64,000 nt of DNA. It comes from JANXQG01 sp963824275 (GTDB lineage: Bacteria > Planctomycetota > Planctomycetia > Pirellulales > Thermoguttaceae). The notes under the pieces are model-generated. The model had not been told where the DNA came from. It saw nothing but the letters and a program-made list of their open reading frames with translations, and made no database searches. The DNA is taken from contig CAWGOT010000002.1 in assembly GCA_963824275.1 (NCBI GenBank), positions 372,001 through 436,000 of the forward strand, written 5' to 3'. Below, piece after piece: positions 29,984 to 39,609 of the stretch (within the stretch, counting starts at the first letter, position 1; every line of letters starts with the position of its first letter). Made by a program: the position numbers and the translations under genes.

Positions 29984-32900
29984 GTGAAAACAGATCTTAC
30001 CAAGACAAAGCGTATCAGGTTCCTCATCCCTATCGCCCAGGTTGGAGCCGCTGTTCTCATCACTTTCCTCACGAGCCTGCCAGCTTGGGCCCAGAGCGAG
30101 GCTCGTGGTCAAGATGTATGCCTGTCCTAGAGAGCAGGCCGCCGTCACGACCGACAACCTGATCAAGGAGTACGGCGTGATTGCGGGCGTGCGGGTGGCC
30201 TACGACGAACCGGGGGCGCAGTTGATCGTGCAGGCCCCGGCGGAGGTTCAGGCCCGCATCAGCCAGCGGATGGCGGCGGCGTTTCCCAACCAGCAGCCGG
30301 CCGCCCCCAGGGCAGCGGCCGCCCCGGTCGAGGTCCGCCAGGTCCCGCTGAAGCAGATCCAGACCGACCAGTTCGAGGCCCTGCTGTGGAACAATTTGGG
30401 GAGCCGCTTGAGCGCCGCCTCGGAGCAGCGGATCGGAATGCACGGCTATCGCCTGGCATTGTCCAAGGGCGGGTCGCTGGCGATATGGATTGACCTGGCG
30501 GCCAGGCAAGTCAAGTTGGAAGGCTCCGCCGCGGCCGTCGAGGCCGCGACCCGCCTGGTCCAGGTCCTCGATGCGCCGCAAGACCCTGCGGGCAGGAATA
30601 TCCGCGTGCTGCCCTTGCTGCCCTCCGAAGTGCCCAGCGTGCACCGCGCCGCCTCCATCATTCAAGCGGCCAACGGCGGTCCGATCAACATGCCCTTGGC
30701 GGCGCAGGTCCTGCAGCCGCGGGCCGATGCCGCGCCAGCGGAAGGCGCCGGCGGCGCCCTCTCGCAGGGCGGTTCCGGGTCGCAGGGCGGTGCGTTATCG
30801 CAGGGCGGGTCCGGTTCCCTCTCGCCCAGCGGCAGCGGTGTGGTTCCCGGCAATTATAGCCGGATCGTGAACCCGGTGCAGATGGAAGTCATCGAAGGGC
30901 TCGACGTGGTGATCCTCAAGGGCGGCACGTCGGACGTGGAGCAGATGATCAGGTTCCTGCAATTCATCGAGCAATTCTCGGGAGTCACCGAACCGGTGAT
31001 CGACATCGTGACGGTGAAGCACGTCGACTGCACCGCCATGGCCACCCTGGCCACGAACCTGTACAATGAGGTCTACCTGCAGCGGCAGGGCCCCGTGAGC
31101 ATCACGCCCCTGGTAATGCCCAACGCGATCCTGATCGTGGGCCGCGCGGAAAACGTGAAATCGGTGCGGGAGCTCATCACCCGGCTCGACCAGCCGGCGT
31201 TTCCAGGGACCCAGTTCCATGTCTTCCATCTCAGGCATACCGACGTCGCGTCGGCCTACACGACGCTGCAGACCGCCTTCCCCACCACCAACGTCGCCGG
31301 ATTGAGCCCTTATATCCGCGTCACGGAGGACCTGCGGACCAACTCCCTGATCGTGCAGGCCGGCCAGCGCGACATGGCCGAAGTGGCCGATTTGATCCAG
31401 AAGATCGACGTTACCGGCCTGGAGGATGGAAAAGGAATTCGCAACGTGGTGCGGATCATCCAGTTGCAGCACAACCAGGCCCAGACCATCGTCACCGTCA
31501 TCCAGCAGGCGATCTTGAGCGCAGTGCAGACCACGGGCGTAGGCGGTGCAGCCGGGGCTGGAGGCTTTGCCGGGCGGGGCCTTCGGCGCCGGGGCCGCGC
31601 CCGCCGCAGGCGTCCCCGGCGGTGCCGCCGGCGCGAACGCCGCCCGTCCAGGACAGCGGGCCGCCGTGCTCAACTTCCTCACGATTGACGCCAAGGGCAA
31701 GCGGCTGCTGACTTCCGGGATCCTCGATCGGGTGACCCTCACCGCCGACCCGGTGGCCAACGCCGTGATCATCAACTCGCCGGAGGAGAACATCGACCTG
31801 CTGGAAGGGCTGGTGCGGGAATTGGACAATCTGCCGGCGGCGGAGGCCCAGATCAAGGTCTTCACGATCGTCAACGGCGACGCCACGGCCCTCTCCAACA
31901 TGCTCCGCACGCTCTTCGGCGGCACGGCCACGGCCACCCCTGGGGCGGCCGGCGGTGCGGGCGGCTTCGGGGCCGGCAGGCGCCGGCGGTGCGGGCGGCC
32001 TGCTCTCCCAAATCGGCGTCGCCCTCAGCGGCGAGGGAACCTCGATGGTGCCGGTGCGGTTCGGCATCGACATGCGAACCAACAGCGTGGTCGTGGCCGG
32101 CACGCCCTCCGACCTGAACATCGTGGAGGCCATCCTCACCAAGCTCGACGACGCCGACGTGCGGCACCGCAAGAGCGTGGTGATCCGCCTGAAGAACTCG
32201 CCCGCCTCCGAAGTGGCGACGGTCATCACCACCTTCCTGACCACGGAGCGGACGCTGCTGGCGGCGGCCGGGGCGGGAATCACCACGCCCAACGAACAAC
32301 TCGAACGCGACGTGGTGGTGGTCGCCGAAACGGTCACCAACAGCCTGGTCTTGAGCGCCACGCCGAAATTCTTCGAGGAGGTGCGGTCGATCATCGAACA
32401 GCTCGACGCCCGGCCGCCGATGGTCATGATCCAGGTCATGATCTGCCTCGGTGGAACTGGGCAGCACGAACGAGTTCGGCATCGAGCTGGGCTTGCAGGA
32501 CTCGGTGCTCTTCGACCGCAGCATCCTCAGCAACCTGGAGACGACGACCACCACCACGGCGGCCGGGGCCTCGACGGCAGTCGGTTATTTCGGCGAACGC
32601 CGCCCCCGGTTTCAACTTCAACAACGGCGGCGACCTGGGCAATCCGGGGACCCTGCCGGCGGGCAGCGGCGTGGTGACCAACTGCGCATCCGTCCGACAT
32701 CGCCGGCCAGGGACTGGCGAACTTCGGCGTCGGCCGCTCGAACAGCAGCTTGGGCTACAGCGGCCTGGTGCTATCGGCCGCCAGCCAGAACCTCAGCGCC
32801 ATGCTCCGCGCCCTGGCGGAGAACCATCACGTGGAAGTCCTGCAGCGGCCGCAGGTCATGACCCTCGACAACCAGCCCGCCTTCATCCAGGTCGGGCAGC

Positions 32901-34151
32901 GGGTGCCGACGATCTCGGGGATCACGATCAACGCCACCACGGGCAACACGAATACCATCACCACGAACAACGTGGGCATCATCCTCGGCGTGACTCCCCG
33001 CATCAGCCCCGACGGCCTGGTGGTCATGCAGATCGACGCCGAGAAGTCGGTCCTGGAGCCCGAGTCGAACGGCATTCCGATCTTCACCTCGCCCACGGGC
33101 CAGGTCATCCGCTCGCCGATCATCGACGCCACCACGGCCCAAACGACCGTCGCGGCGATGAGCGACCAGACCGTCGTCATCGGCGGCCTGATCACCAAGA
33201 GCAAGACCAAGGAGCACCATGGCGTGCCGGTGATCGACGACATTCCCGTGCTCAACAACTTCTTCCGCTACGATTCGGACGTCGAGGAGAAGACCGAGCT
33301 GCTTGATCATCATGACGCCGCACATCGTGAGGAACGAGGCCGACGCCGAGGCCATCAAGCGGACCGAGGCCGCCAAGATGACCTGGTGCCTCAGCGACGT
33401 GACCAAGATCTACGGCGAAGCGGGACTGCGGACGCGGAAGGACGAGTGGATGGACCACGAGGTCCCGGTGATCTATCCGGACGCCGGACCGCTGCCCGTG
33501 AACAGCCAGCCGAAGGGCCCGGAGACGATTCCCACGCCCAACAGCCAGCCGGCCGGCCCGGCGGCCCCCGCGGCCCAAACGCCCGCGGCCCCCGCGCCCA
33601 TGACGCCGGCGCCGACGCCCACGCTGCCGACCGCACCCGCGCCCATGGCCCCGGCGCCGCAGTCCGATGGGCTCCAGCCGGTAGCCCCGGACCCCAGCGC
33701 TGCGATGGGCCGGTACCCGTCGTACAACGTCCAGCCGGCACAGTACAACGTCCAACCGGCACAGTACAACGCGCAGCCGGGCCAGTACAACGTGCAACCG
33801 GCACAGTACAACGCGCAGCCGGGCCAGTACAACGCGCAGCCGGGCCAGTACAACGTGCAACCGGCACAGTACAACGCGCAGCCGGGCCAGTACAACGTGC
33901 AACCGGCACAGTACAACGCGCAACCGGGCCAAACTGGGGTCCAACAGACCCAATATATGGCCCAGCCGCAAGCGGGGTCGGGCGTTCAGCCTGCGAATTA
34001 CAACTACCAGGTCCAGCCGGGACAGCGGCCTTATACGGCACAGCCGGCCGTCTACCAGGCCCCGGTCACCGGCCAGCCGGCGACATCCTACAACTACCAA
34101 CCGTCCTACGAACCGATCCCGCCCGCCTACTATCCGTCGGCGCGGCAATAG
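29984..34151 (+). CDS. gspD: Type II secretion system secretin GspD (frameshifted)
   Basis: Outer-membrane channel of the T2SS. GTG start at 29984 gives a signal peptide (FLIPIAQVGAAVLITFLTSLPAWAQ). Joined length is about 1,390 residues, roughly twice a typical GspD; frame changes lie near 30110, 31560, 31980, 32440, 32600, 32690 and 33300. Several N-domains occur (IDIVTVKHVDCTAMATLATNLYNE, FHVFHLRHTDVASAYTTLQ, NSLIVQAGQRDMAEVADLIQ, NAVIINSPEENIDLLEGLV). The secretin domain follows: MIQVMI..VELGSTNEFGIE, VLQRPQVMTLDNQPAFIQVG, VGIILGVTPRISPDGLVVMQ, TTVAAMSDQTVVIGGLITK, VPVIDDIPVLNNFFR and MTPHIV. It ends in a Q/P/Y tail with ten heptads YN(V/A)QP(A/G)Q (33723-33932). Confidence 0.85.
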
Positions 34152-34167
34152 GTTGACAGCCAACTCC

Positions 34168-34191
34168 AGGACGGCCTGGGAAGGCCGTCCT
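34168..34191. terminator. Hairpin after the gspD stop
   Basis: AGGACGGCCT, loop GGGA, AGGCCGTCCT: ten perfect pairs beginning 17 bp after the stop codon. No T-tract follows, so termination is uncertain. The outer bases resemble family A ends (CGTCCTAC), so it may be a relic of that repeat. Confidence 0.4.
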
Positions 34192-34267
34192 ACGAAATCC
34201 ACAAGTCCAAACTACATTTCCATCTCAAACGCCTACTATCGTTGACCTTCCGAAAGGAACTCATCCC

Positions 34268-35569
34268 ATGACGAAATCGTACTGCCGATCTCGATCAAAC
34301 CTCGCCTGGCGCCTGGTCGCCGGGCTCTTGCTGACCGCCTGCCTTGCGCCGGCCGCCTACGGCGACGGCTGGTCGTTCTGGCCCTTCAACAAAGAAGACC
34401 AGCCGGGCAAGCCGGACAAGGTCTCCTGCTTCTGGAACGACACGATCCTGACCCAGGCGGGCCAGCCGCCGATCCGCGGCTTCGGCGGGCGGCTGATGTT
34501 CTATCAGGGCAAGAGCGAGGACCCGATCAAGGTCGAAGGGACGCTCGTGGTCTACGCCTTCGATGAGACAAATCGCGACGCCAACAACAACCGGCCCGAC
34601 CGCAAGTATGTCATCACGCCGGAACAACTGCCGCAACATTACAGCAAGTCCAAGGTCGGCCACTCCTATAGCGTCTGGATCCCGTGGGACGAGGTGGGCG
34701 GCATGCAGAAAGAAATCACGCTCATCGTCCGTTTCCAACCGAAGGAGAAAGACGCTCCGGTGACGATCAGCGAGCCTTGCCGGCAACTCCTGCCGGGCCG
34801 AGTCGATACGGCGCGGGCCGCCTTGCCCGGCGCGGGCCAATTGGCTCTCGGCCGGTTCGCTCCCGGCCAGTTCGCTCCCGGTCAGCTCGCCCCGGGCCAG
34901 TTCGCCCCGGGCCAGTTCGCCCCCGGCCAGTTCGCCCCGATGCAGGCCGCTGCGCCGGGCAATTGGGGCGGCGGGATGGTGGGAACGCCGCCCCCCATGG
35001 GCTACGGCGTGCAGCCCGTGATGTACCAGGCGCCGGTTAACGACGGCGCGGGTCCTGCGCCGAACCAGCCGCGGATCATGACCACAACGATCGACGTGCC
35101 GCCCGGATCGACGATCCGCTCGGCGATCACTTTGCCCCAGGCTCCGGCGCCGGGGGCGGCGGGACCTTACCAAACGGCACCGGCGGGAGCAACGGGGCCG
35201 GCCCAGAACTATCAACCGCAGAACTATCAACCGCAGAATTACTATCCGGGGCCAAACTACCAACCTCAAAGCTACCGCGGGCCGAATTATAATCCGACGC
35301 AGGGCTACGCTCCGGCCGCGCCGGCAACGCCGTCAAATTATCCGACACCTGCGTCGTCGGCGGCGCCGACTGGCCTTCAACTACGAGCTGGTTTTCAACC
35401 TGGTCGACAGTGGCCTCTAGGCGAGCCACTCGCTCAGCTAGGTCCCGATCGTGCTCCGTTGCCACCACGCCCCGCAGGATCGCCCTATGGCCCCTCATTT
35501 CAACCTGCACAGGCGAACTCAAATGCAGCGCCGGCAGCGCCCCAAGGTGGCCAGCCAGGGCCAAACTAG
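34268..35569 (+). CDS. Secreted protein with APGQF and QPQNY repeats, T2SS-associated
   Basis: Start at ATG 34268 behind GAAAGGAAC. Signal peptide (LAWRLVAGLLLTACLAPAAYG), then a compact domain of about 150 residues (VSCFWNDTILTQAG, IRGFGGRLMFYQG, VEGTLVVYAFDETN, KVGHSYSVWIPWDEVGGMQKEITLIVRF). This is followed by about five APGQF/L units and Pro/Gln/Tyr-rich sequence with QNYQPQNY. I do not recognise the family. Position after gspD and the matching Q/P/Y style suggest an outer-membrane or periplasmic partner of the secretin. The last ~70 residues (after about 35350) lie opposite the BON gene and look non-native, so the true end may be earlier. Confidence 0.6.
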   Translation: MTKSYCRSRSNLAWRLVAGLLLTACLAPAAYGDGWSFWPFNKEDQPGKPDKVSCFWNDTILTQAGQPPIRGFGGRLMFYQGKSEDPIKVEGTLVVYAFDETNRDANNNRPDRKYVITPEQLPQHYSKSKVGHSYSVWIPWDEVGGMQKEITLIVRFQPKEKDAPVTISEPCRQLLPGRVDTARAALPGAGQLALGRFAPGQFAPGQLAPGQFAPGQFAPGQFAPMQAAAPGNWGGGMVGTPPPMGYGVQPVMYQAPVNDGAGPAPNQPRIMTTTIDVPPGSTIRSAITLPQAPAPGAAGPYQTAPAGATGPAQNYQPQNYQPQNYYPGPNYQPQSYRGPNYNPTQGYAPAAPATPSNYPTPASSAAPTGLQLRAGFQPGRQWPLGEPLAQLGPDRAPLPPRPAGSPYGPSFQPAQANSNAAPAAPQGGQPGPN

Positions 35570-36137
35570 TCTCCTCGGGCAGGCGGGCCAGGGCGGGATG
35601 AGGAAACCCCAAGCTCATGACAATCCGCACCGCGGGAGTCGTGGTTTGGGCAGAGTTGGGGTTGTTGCCCTGCCCGCCCATGCCGTTGTTCATGCCGTTC
35701 ATTCCGCCCATGCCGGTGCTGCCCATGCCGCCCATGCCGCCATTCATGCCGTTGCCGGTCTGGGTTGCGCCCTGCAGGTTGCCGCCGCCGACAAAGTTCT
35801 GGGTCTGCTGATTGGTGTTGGTGCTGGCGTTGGCGCCGATAAAGCCGCCGTTGGACGACGTTTGGGCCTGGCCTCCCACCCCGACCGTACTGGTATTGCC
35901 CGCGTTGTTGGCTTTCAGGTTCGAACTGCTGTTGGTCGTGTTGTTGCCGAAGAGGTTCGAGGCCGAAGGAGTGCCCGAACCGCCCCCCGAGCTGCCGAAC
36001 ATGCTCGACCCGCCCGAGCTCATCCCCGTGCCGCCCCCGCCGCCGGAACTCATCCCGCCGCCCTGGGCGAAGACCTTCGCCTGGCTGCCAACGAGCAGCG
36101 CAATCGTCAAAACCGCTAGTATTCGCATCCACTTCAT
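35127..36137 (-). CDS. Secreted Gly/Asn-rich BON-domain protein
   Basis: Start at ATG 36137 after AAGGAACC; signal peptide MKWMRILAVLTIALLVGS. About 120 residues rich in G, S, N, T, M follow (GMSSGGGGGTG, GGMGGMGSTGMGGMNG). A BON domain then reads LHLSSPVQVEMRGHRAILRG and ATEHDRDLAERVARLEATV, ending NQLVVEG. BON domains bind membranes or proteins in the periplasm. After the domain the ORF runs about 80 residues through the coding region of the convergent gene to 35127; that tail is doubtful. It stands just beyond gspM at the end of the - strand T2SS block, from which it is separated by a family C repeat. Confidence 0.6.
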   Translation of the reverse strand: MKWMRILAVLTIALLVGSQAKVFAQGGGMSSGGGGGTGMSSGGSSMFGSSGGGSGTPSASNLFGNNTTNSSSNLKANNAGNTSTVGVGGQAQTSSNGGFIGANASTNTNQQTQNFVGGGNLQGATQTGNGMNGGMGGMGSTGMGGMNGMNNGMGGQGNNPNSAQTTTPAVRIVMSLGFPHPALARLPEETSLALAGHLGALPALHLSSPVQVEMRGHRAILRGVVATEHDRDLAERVARLEATVDQVENQLVVEGQSAPPTTQVSDNLTALPARPERSPASDYNSARGSFEVGSLAPDSNSAVDSSAVDSSGPAPLLPPVPFGKVPPPPAPEPGAK

Positions 36138-36263
36138 GATCCGGTTCCTTCTGTTTGTTGCCCTCAACTTGTTATCGACACAATTGGTCGCGTAGCGACT
36201 GCCGTAGCGGTCTGGTGGGCTACGGCTATACTGCGAACGGTCACAAATGAGCCATTCGATACC

Positions 36264-36317
36264 AACCCGAAGCGTAAGCGAGGCAAGGACTTAGCCGCCT
36301 CGCTTACGCTTCGGGTT
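36264..36317. repeat. Intergenic inverted repeat family C, copy 3
   Basis: Perfect 20-base arms, AACCCGAAGCGTAAGCGAGG and its complement, separated by 14 bp. Lies between gspM-like and BON genes, where it could act as an attenuator or processing hairpin. Confidence 0.75.
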
Positions 36318-36351
36318 CGTATCAGTTGCAACCGCTCGCAGCATAACACCA

Positions 36352-37884
36352 TCATTGATCCTCGAGACCCTCGCCTTCGGCTTCGTCCGGGTCATACAGG
36401 AGCACCGCCGGCGGCAGCGCCATTGGGACGGGCTCGACGCTCGCAGCAGGCGGTTTCGGCGCCTGGACCTGGACCTGGGCTGCCGGGGGCGCGGCCTTGC
36501 CGGCCGGGCCCTCGTCGGAGGCCTCGGGAACATTCGCCACCGGCGCCGGGCCGCGGCCGAACGCGGGGGCATCGCCGCCGCGCCCACGACCGCCGCGGCC
36601 ATTAGTGCCGCGGCCACCGCCAAAGCCTCGTCCGGCCGGGGGCTGATCGGTCGCCGCCGCTGCCGGCGGGGCAGCCTGGGCCCCTGTCGACGGCTCGGAA
36701 GCCTGCGGAACGTCCCCCACCGGCGCCTGACGGTTGTTGCGACTGGACCCGCCACGGCCACCGCCGCGCCCACCGCGCCCGCCACGGCCAAAGGCATTGG
36801 CGGGCTGGGTTGGGTCGCCGGCTACGACCGAGGGCGGCGATGCGTTACCGCTCGCCGGTCCCCTATCGGGCACGGAAATCGCCGTCGGCGTCATGGCCGG
36901 AACCGCCTGCATGGGGCCGCTCACGATGGAGTCGCCGTTGTGAAGCAGCCGGCGAGCATTGCGAAAGTCGACCACAACCTCTTCCGAGTTAATCGATTGC
37001 ACCGTGCCCTGCTCTTTCCATCTTGCGGTCCCGACGGCAAAACTCTCGCCCGCCGCCAATTTCCACAATACGCCTCCCATCCGATCCTGAATCCAGACCT
37101 GCGGCTCATCGTCAACTTGCGTAATGGCGGTTACGACGGCAAACTGGGCAGCGTCAACAACCGCCAATTCCCTTATTGGCGGTTTGTCACGGCTCCCAGT
37201 TGGTGGGTCGGGCGGCAGGGGCGGACGAACATACGGTCCGAAGAAGTTCCGCGTCACGATCGGCTGATAGTCAACCAGCTTTGCCAGTTGCAGGGCGTGC
37301 GACGGTTCCTTGGGGAGGGAGTTCTTGGCCTCGGCCGCAGGGAGCGAGAGGGCCTCGATGCTCAGCGTCAGCACCAGGTTCGTGTCGGGTTTGGCGGAAC
37401 TGGTCCTGTCCGGCTTGATGTTCAACGTGCGGATTTGGTGCAGGTAACCGGCCGAATAGAAGCGGTACATGAAATCGACCAGGCTGGCCAGGTTGGCGCG
37501 GGCCGTGAGCTTGAAGGGGACCCGCGTGTATTGGCTCTGGCGGGTCGTGGCGCCGACCTCCTGGGCAGTCAGCGTGAACTGCTGAAGCTTCGTGTTTTGC
37601 GCCAGATCGCGGAGCCAACGGTCATAGAGCGCACGTGCGACCAGGGGTTCGGCGGGCAGGGCCTTCCGCTGCCACTCGTCAAGGCGTTTTTGATCGCGCT
37701 TTCCGGTCTGGATGTCTTTTTCCTTCTTGGCGATCTCCGTGTTGTACTTGTTCTGGTCGGCGATCAACTGATCCTCCGTTCGGGGGTCGCCGGCGATGAG
37801 CAGGAAATAGAGCCCTACCAGGACCACCAGCCCGCCCGAGATCATCAAGAGGATTTTTTCACGGCGCTTGAGCTTGAGCTTCAT
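36352..37884 (-). CDS. GspM/PilO-like inner-membrane protein with GspC/PilP-like and Gly/Arg-rich C-terminal parts
   Basis: Intact, 510 residues. Its ATG overlaps the stop of the preceding PilM/GspL-like gene (TAATG), so the two are coupled. Basic N-terminus, one membrane helix (ILLMISGGLVVLVGLYFLLI), a coiled coil (residues 38-75), then a ferredoxin-like PilO/GspM domain (YTRVPFKLTARANLASLVDFMYRF, LNIKPD). Residues 205-330 resemble a GspC/PilP periplasmic domain (YQPIVTRNFFGPYVRPP, VTAITQVDDEPQVWIQD, NSEEVVVDFRNARRLLHNGD). The last ~180 residues are Gly/Arg/Pro/Ala-rich (GRGGRGGRGGGRGG). A fusion of GspM-like and GspC-like functions is inferred; no separate gspC or gspN is seen. Confidence 0.75.
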   Translation of the reverse strand: MKLKLKRREKILLMISGGLVVLVGLYFLLIAGDPRTEDQLIADQNKYNTEIAKKEKDIQTGKRDQKRLDEWQRKALPAEPLVARALYDRWLRDLAQNTKLQQFTLTAQEVGATTRQSQYTRVPFKLTARANLASLVDFMYRFYSAGYLHQIRTLNIKPDRTSSAKPDTNLVLTLSIEALSLPAAEAKNSLPKEPSHALQLAKLVDYQPIVTRNFFGPYVRPPLPPDPPTGSRDKPPIRELAVVDAAQFAVVTAITQVDDEPQVWIQDRMGGVLWKLAAGESFAVGTARWKEQGTVQSINSEEVVVDFRNARRLLHNGDSIVSGPMQAVPAMTPTAISVPDRGPASGNASPPSVVAGDPTQPANAFGRGGRGGRGGGRGGSSRNNRQAPVGDVPQASEPSTGAQAAPPAAAATDQPPAGRGFGGGRGTNGRGGRGRGGDAPAFGRGPAPVANVPEASDEGPAGKAAPPAAQVQVQAPKPPAASVEPVPMALPPAVLLYDPDEAEGEGLEDQ

Positions 37885-39566
37885 TATTTCTTTTCTCCCT
37901 TCTCCGAGGTGACCGAGCCAGAGCCCAAGGTGACCGAACCAGAGCCAACCGGCGCGGCCGAGCCAGAGGCAACCGGCGCGACGGAACCAGAGCCAGAGGC
38001 AATCGTACCAGAGCCAGAGGCAATCGAGGCGACCGAACCGGAGCCAACCGGCGCGACCGAGCCAGAGCCAGCCGAGGCGACCGAACCAGAACCGGAGGCA
38101 ACCGAGGCAACCGAACCAGAGTCCGAGACGGAGACGACCGCCGCGACCGTGCCGGAAGTGACCGAGCCCTCGAACGAAAAGGCGTATTTGGGCACGCTCT
38201 TGTCTGCCTTGAAGCTGCGGACGCTCAACCTGCCTCCATTCTCGCTCACGCCTTTTTCCATGGTCTCAACCACTTCCTCCGCACTCACGGAGGCTCTGAG
38301 ATCGATCTGTCCGCCGCGGACGATGCTGCTGGCCGTCAGTTCGTTGAACATCGCGTTCTGCGCCGGCGGAGTGCTTTTGTTCAGGGCATTGACCCGATCG
38401 AGCCAAGTCACATCGTCGTCGGTCCATTTGGAGATTTCCGCCGCGGCGGCGCTGACTTTCTTCGCCTGCTCGACCTGCTTGTCCAGGCCCAGCGACTTCT
38501 CGTGCAGGGCCTCTACCGCCGAGACCAAGAGGTAGTGGTGGACGCTGCGGTACGTCACATAGCCCAGCAGGAGCACGGCGGCGGCGGACCCGGCGATGAT
38601 CCATTTCCTGCGGGGGTCGGTGCGTTCCGGCCGGCGGCGGGGATGGAGGAAATCGACGGCGTGCTTCGAGGGCTTCAACTCGGCCAGCAACATGCCCAAA
38701 AGGGGCGCGTATCGGCCGGGGTGCGGCGGCGGCGCTTCGACCAGCCCCCATTTGAGCGTCAGGCCGCTGAAAGGATCGAAAAGCATGACGTGGATATTCA
38801 ACTCGGCCTCGATCGCGCCGGCCAGGTCGGGTCGCGGTTCCCCGCAGAGCACAATCGATTCGATCCGCCGCCCGCCCAACTGGTTCGAGGCCGCCGCCAT
38901 GGTGAGGCGGATCTCGGCCAACAGGGCCTGCAAGGGAGGCGGGTCGCTGGCGATCCGCGTGGTCCGCAAGAACACCGCCTTGCCGTCCACGACCGCCGTG
39001 AGATCGGCCTCCACCCCCAACGGATTCACCAGCAGCACCACCTGACCCTTAGGTATCGACTTCTCGCCCTCCAGGAGCAAGGCCGCTTCACAGGGCCGCA
39101 GCAGCAGCCGCTGCATCTTCAGGCCGGCATGCTGGCAGACCGCTTCGATCTGCTTGAGGATCGCCGGTGCGATGGCCGTGGCCAGCACGGTCCGAGGGCT
39201 GTCGGCCGAGCCCTCGATGGGCACGAAGTCCAAGAGCCATTTGTCGTCCAGCTCATTGAACTCGCGGGTGGCCTGGAAGCGGACCATATCCGGCAGTTCA
39301 TCATCGGGGGCGGGCGGCAACTGGAGCTGCCGGAGCTCGATGCTGTTGCGGCCCACGGCGACCACGGTCTCCGCGCGGCCGAGTCCGCGGGCGTCGAGCT
39401 CCGCGGCAATCCGCTTGCCGATCTGCTGGGCGGTGTCGGCCGCCGAGGGATCGGTCTCGCAGGGGATGGAAAAGGCCTGCTCGATCACGATCTGACGGCC
39501 GCGCCCGGAGGCTACCATCAGGCGGATCTCACGCGGATCCCATTCCAGGGCAAAAAGTTGGGACAT
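37884..39566 (-). CDS. GspL/PilM-like actin-fold protein with fused PilN-like part
   Basis: Intact, 560 residues. The N-terminal ~320 residues are a PilM/GspL cytoplasmic actin-like domain (FALEWDPREIRLMVASGRG, VAVGRNSIELRQLQLPPAPD, GQVVLLVNPLGVEADLTAVV, RRIESIVLCGEPRPDLAGAI). One membrane helix follows (WIIAGSAAAVLLLGYVTY), then a PilN/GspL-type periplasmic coiled-coil domain (HEKSLGLDKQVEQAKKVSAA, VTWLDRVNALNKSTPPAQNAM). The last ~80 residues are low-complexity GSGSVAS/GSGSVAP repeats. It links the ATPase GspE to the periplasmic platform. It follows gspK by 43 bp and overlaps the gspM-like start. Confidence 0.8.
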   Translation of the reverse strand: MSQLFALEWDPREIRLMVASGRGRQIVIEQAFSIPCETDPSAADTAQQIGKRIAAELDARGLGRAETVVAVGRNSIELRQLQLPPAPDDELPDMVRFQATREFNELDDKWLLDFVPIEGSADSPRTVLATAIAPAILKQIEAVCQHAGLKMQRLLLRPCEAALLLEGEKSIPKGQVVLLVNPLGVEADLTAVVDGKAVFLRTTRIASDPPPLQALLAEIRLTMAAASNQLGGRRIESIVLCGEPRPDLAGAIEAELNIHVMLFDPFSGLTLKWGLVEAPPPHPGRYAPLLGMLLAELKPSKHAVDFLHPRRRPERTDPRRKWIIAGSAAAVLLLGYVTYRSVHHYLLVSAVEALHEKSLGLDKQVEQAKKVSAAAAEISKWTDDDVTWLDRVNALNKSTPPAQNAMFNELTASSIVRGGQIDLRASVSAEEVVETMEKGVSENGGRLSVRSFKADKSVPKYAFSFEGSVTSGTVAAVVSVSDSGSVASVASGSGSVASAGSGSVAPVGSGSVASIASGSGTIASGSGSVAPVASGSAAPVGSGSVTLGSGSVTSEKGEKK

Positions 39567-39609
39567 GGCAAACGCTTAGTGCGCTCCTGTCGTAGGGCTA
39601 GTGGTTGGG

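Noticed and set aside
26066..34151. Programmed frameshifting in the secretin genes
   Set aside because: Shifts are too many, go in both directions, lack a shared slippery site and also occur in unrelated genes; sequencing indels explain them better.
36355..38535. 726-residue + strand frame opposite the gspM and gspL-like genes
   Set aside because: Both - strand genes are intact and recognisable; the + frame ends in a translation of GSGSV repeats (EPEATEATEPE) and has no domain.
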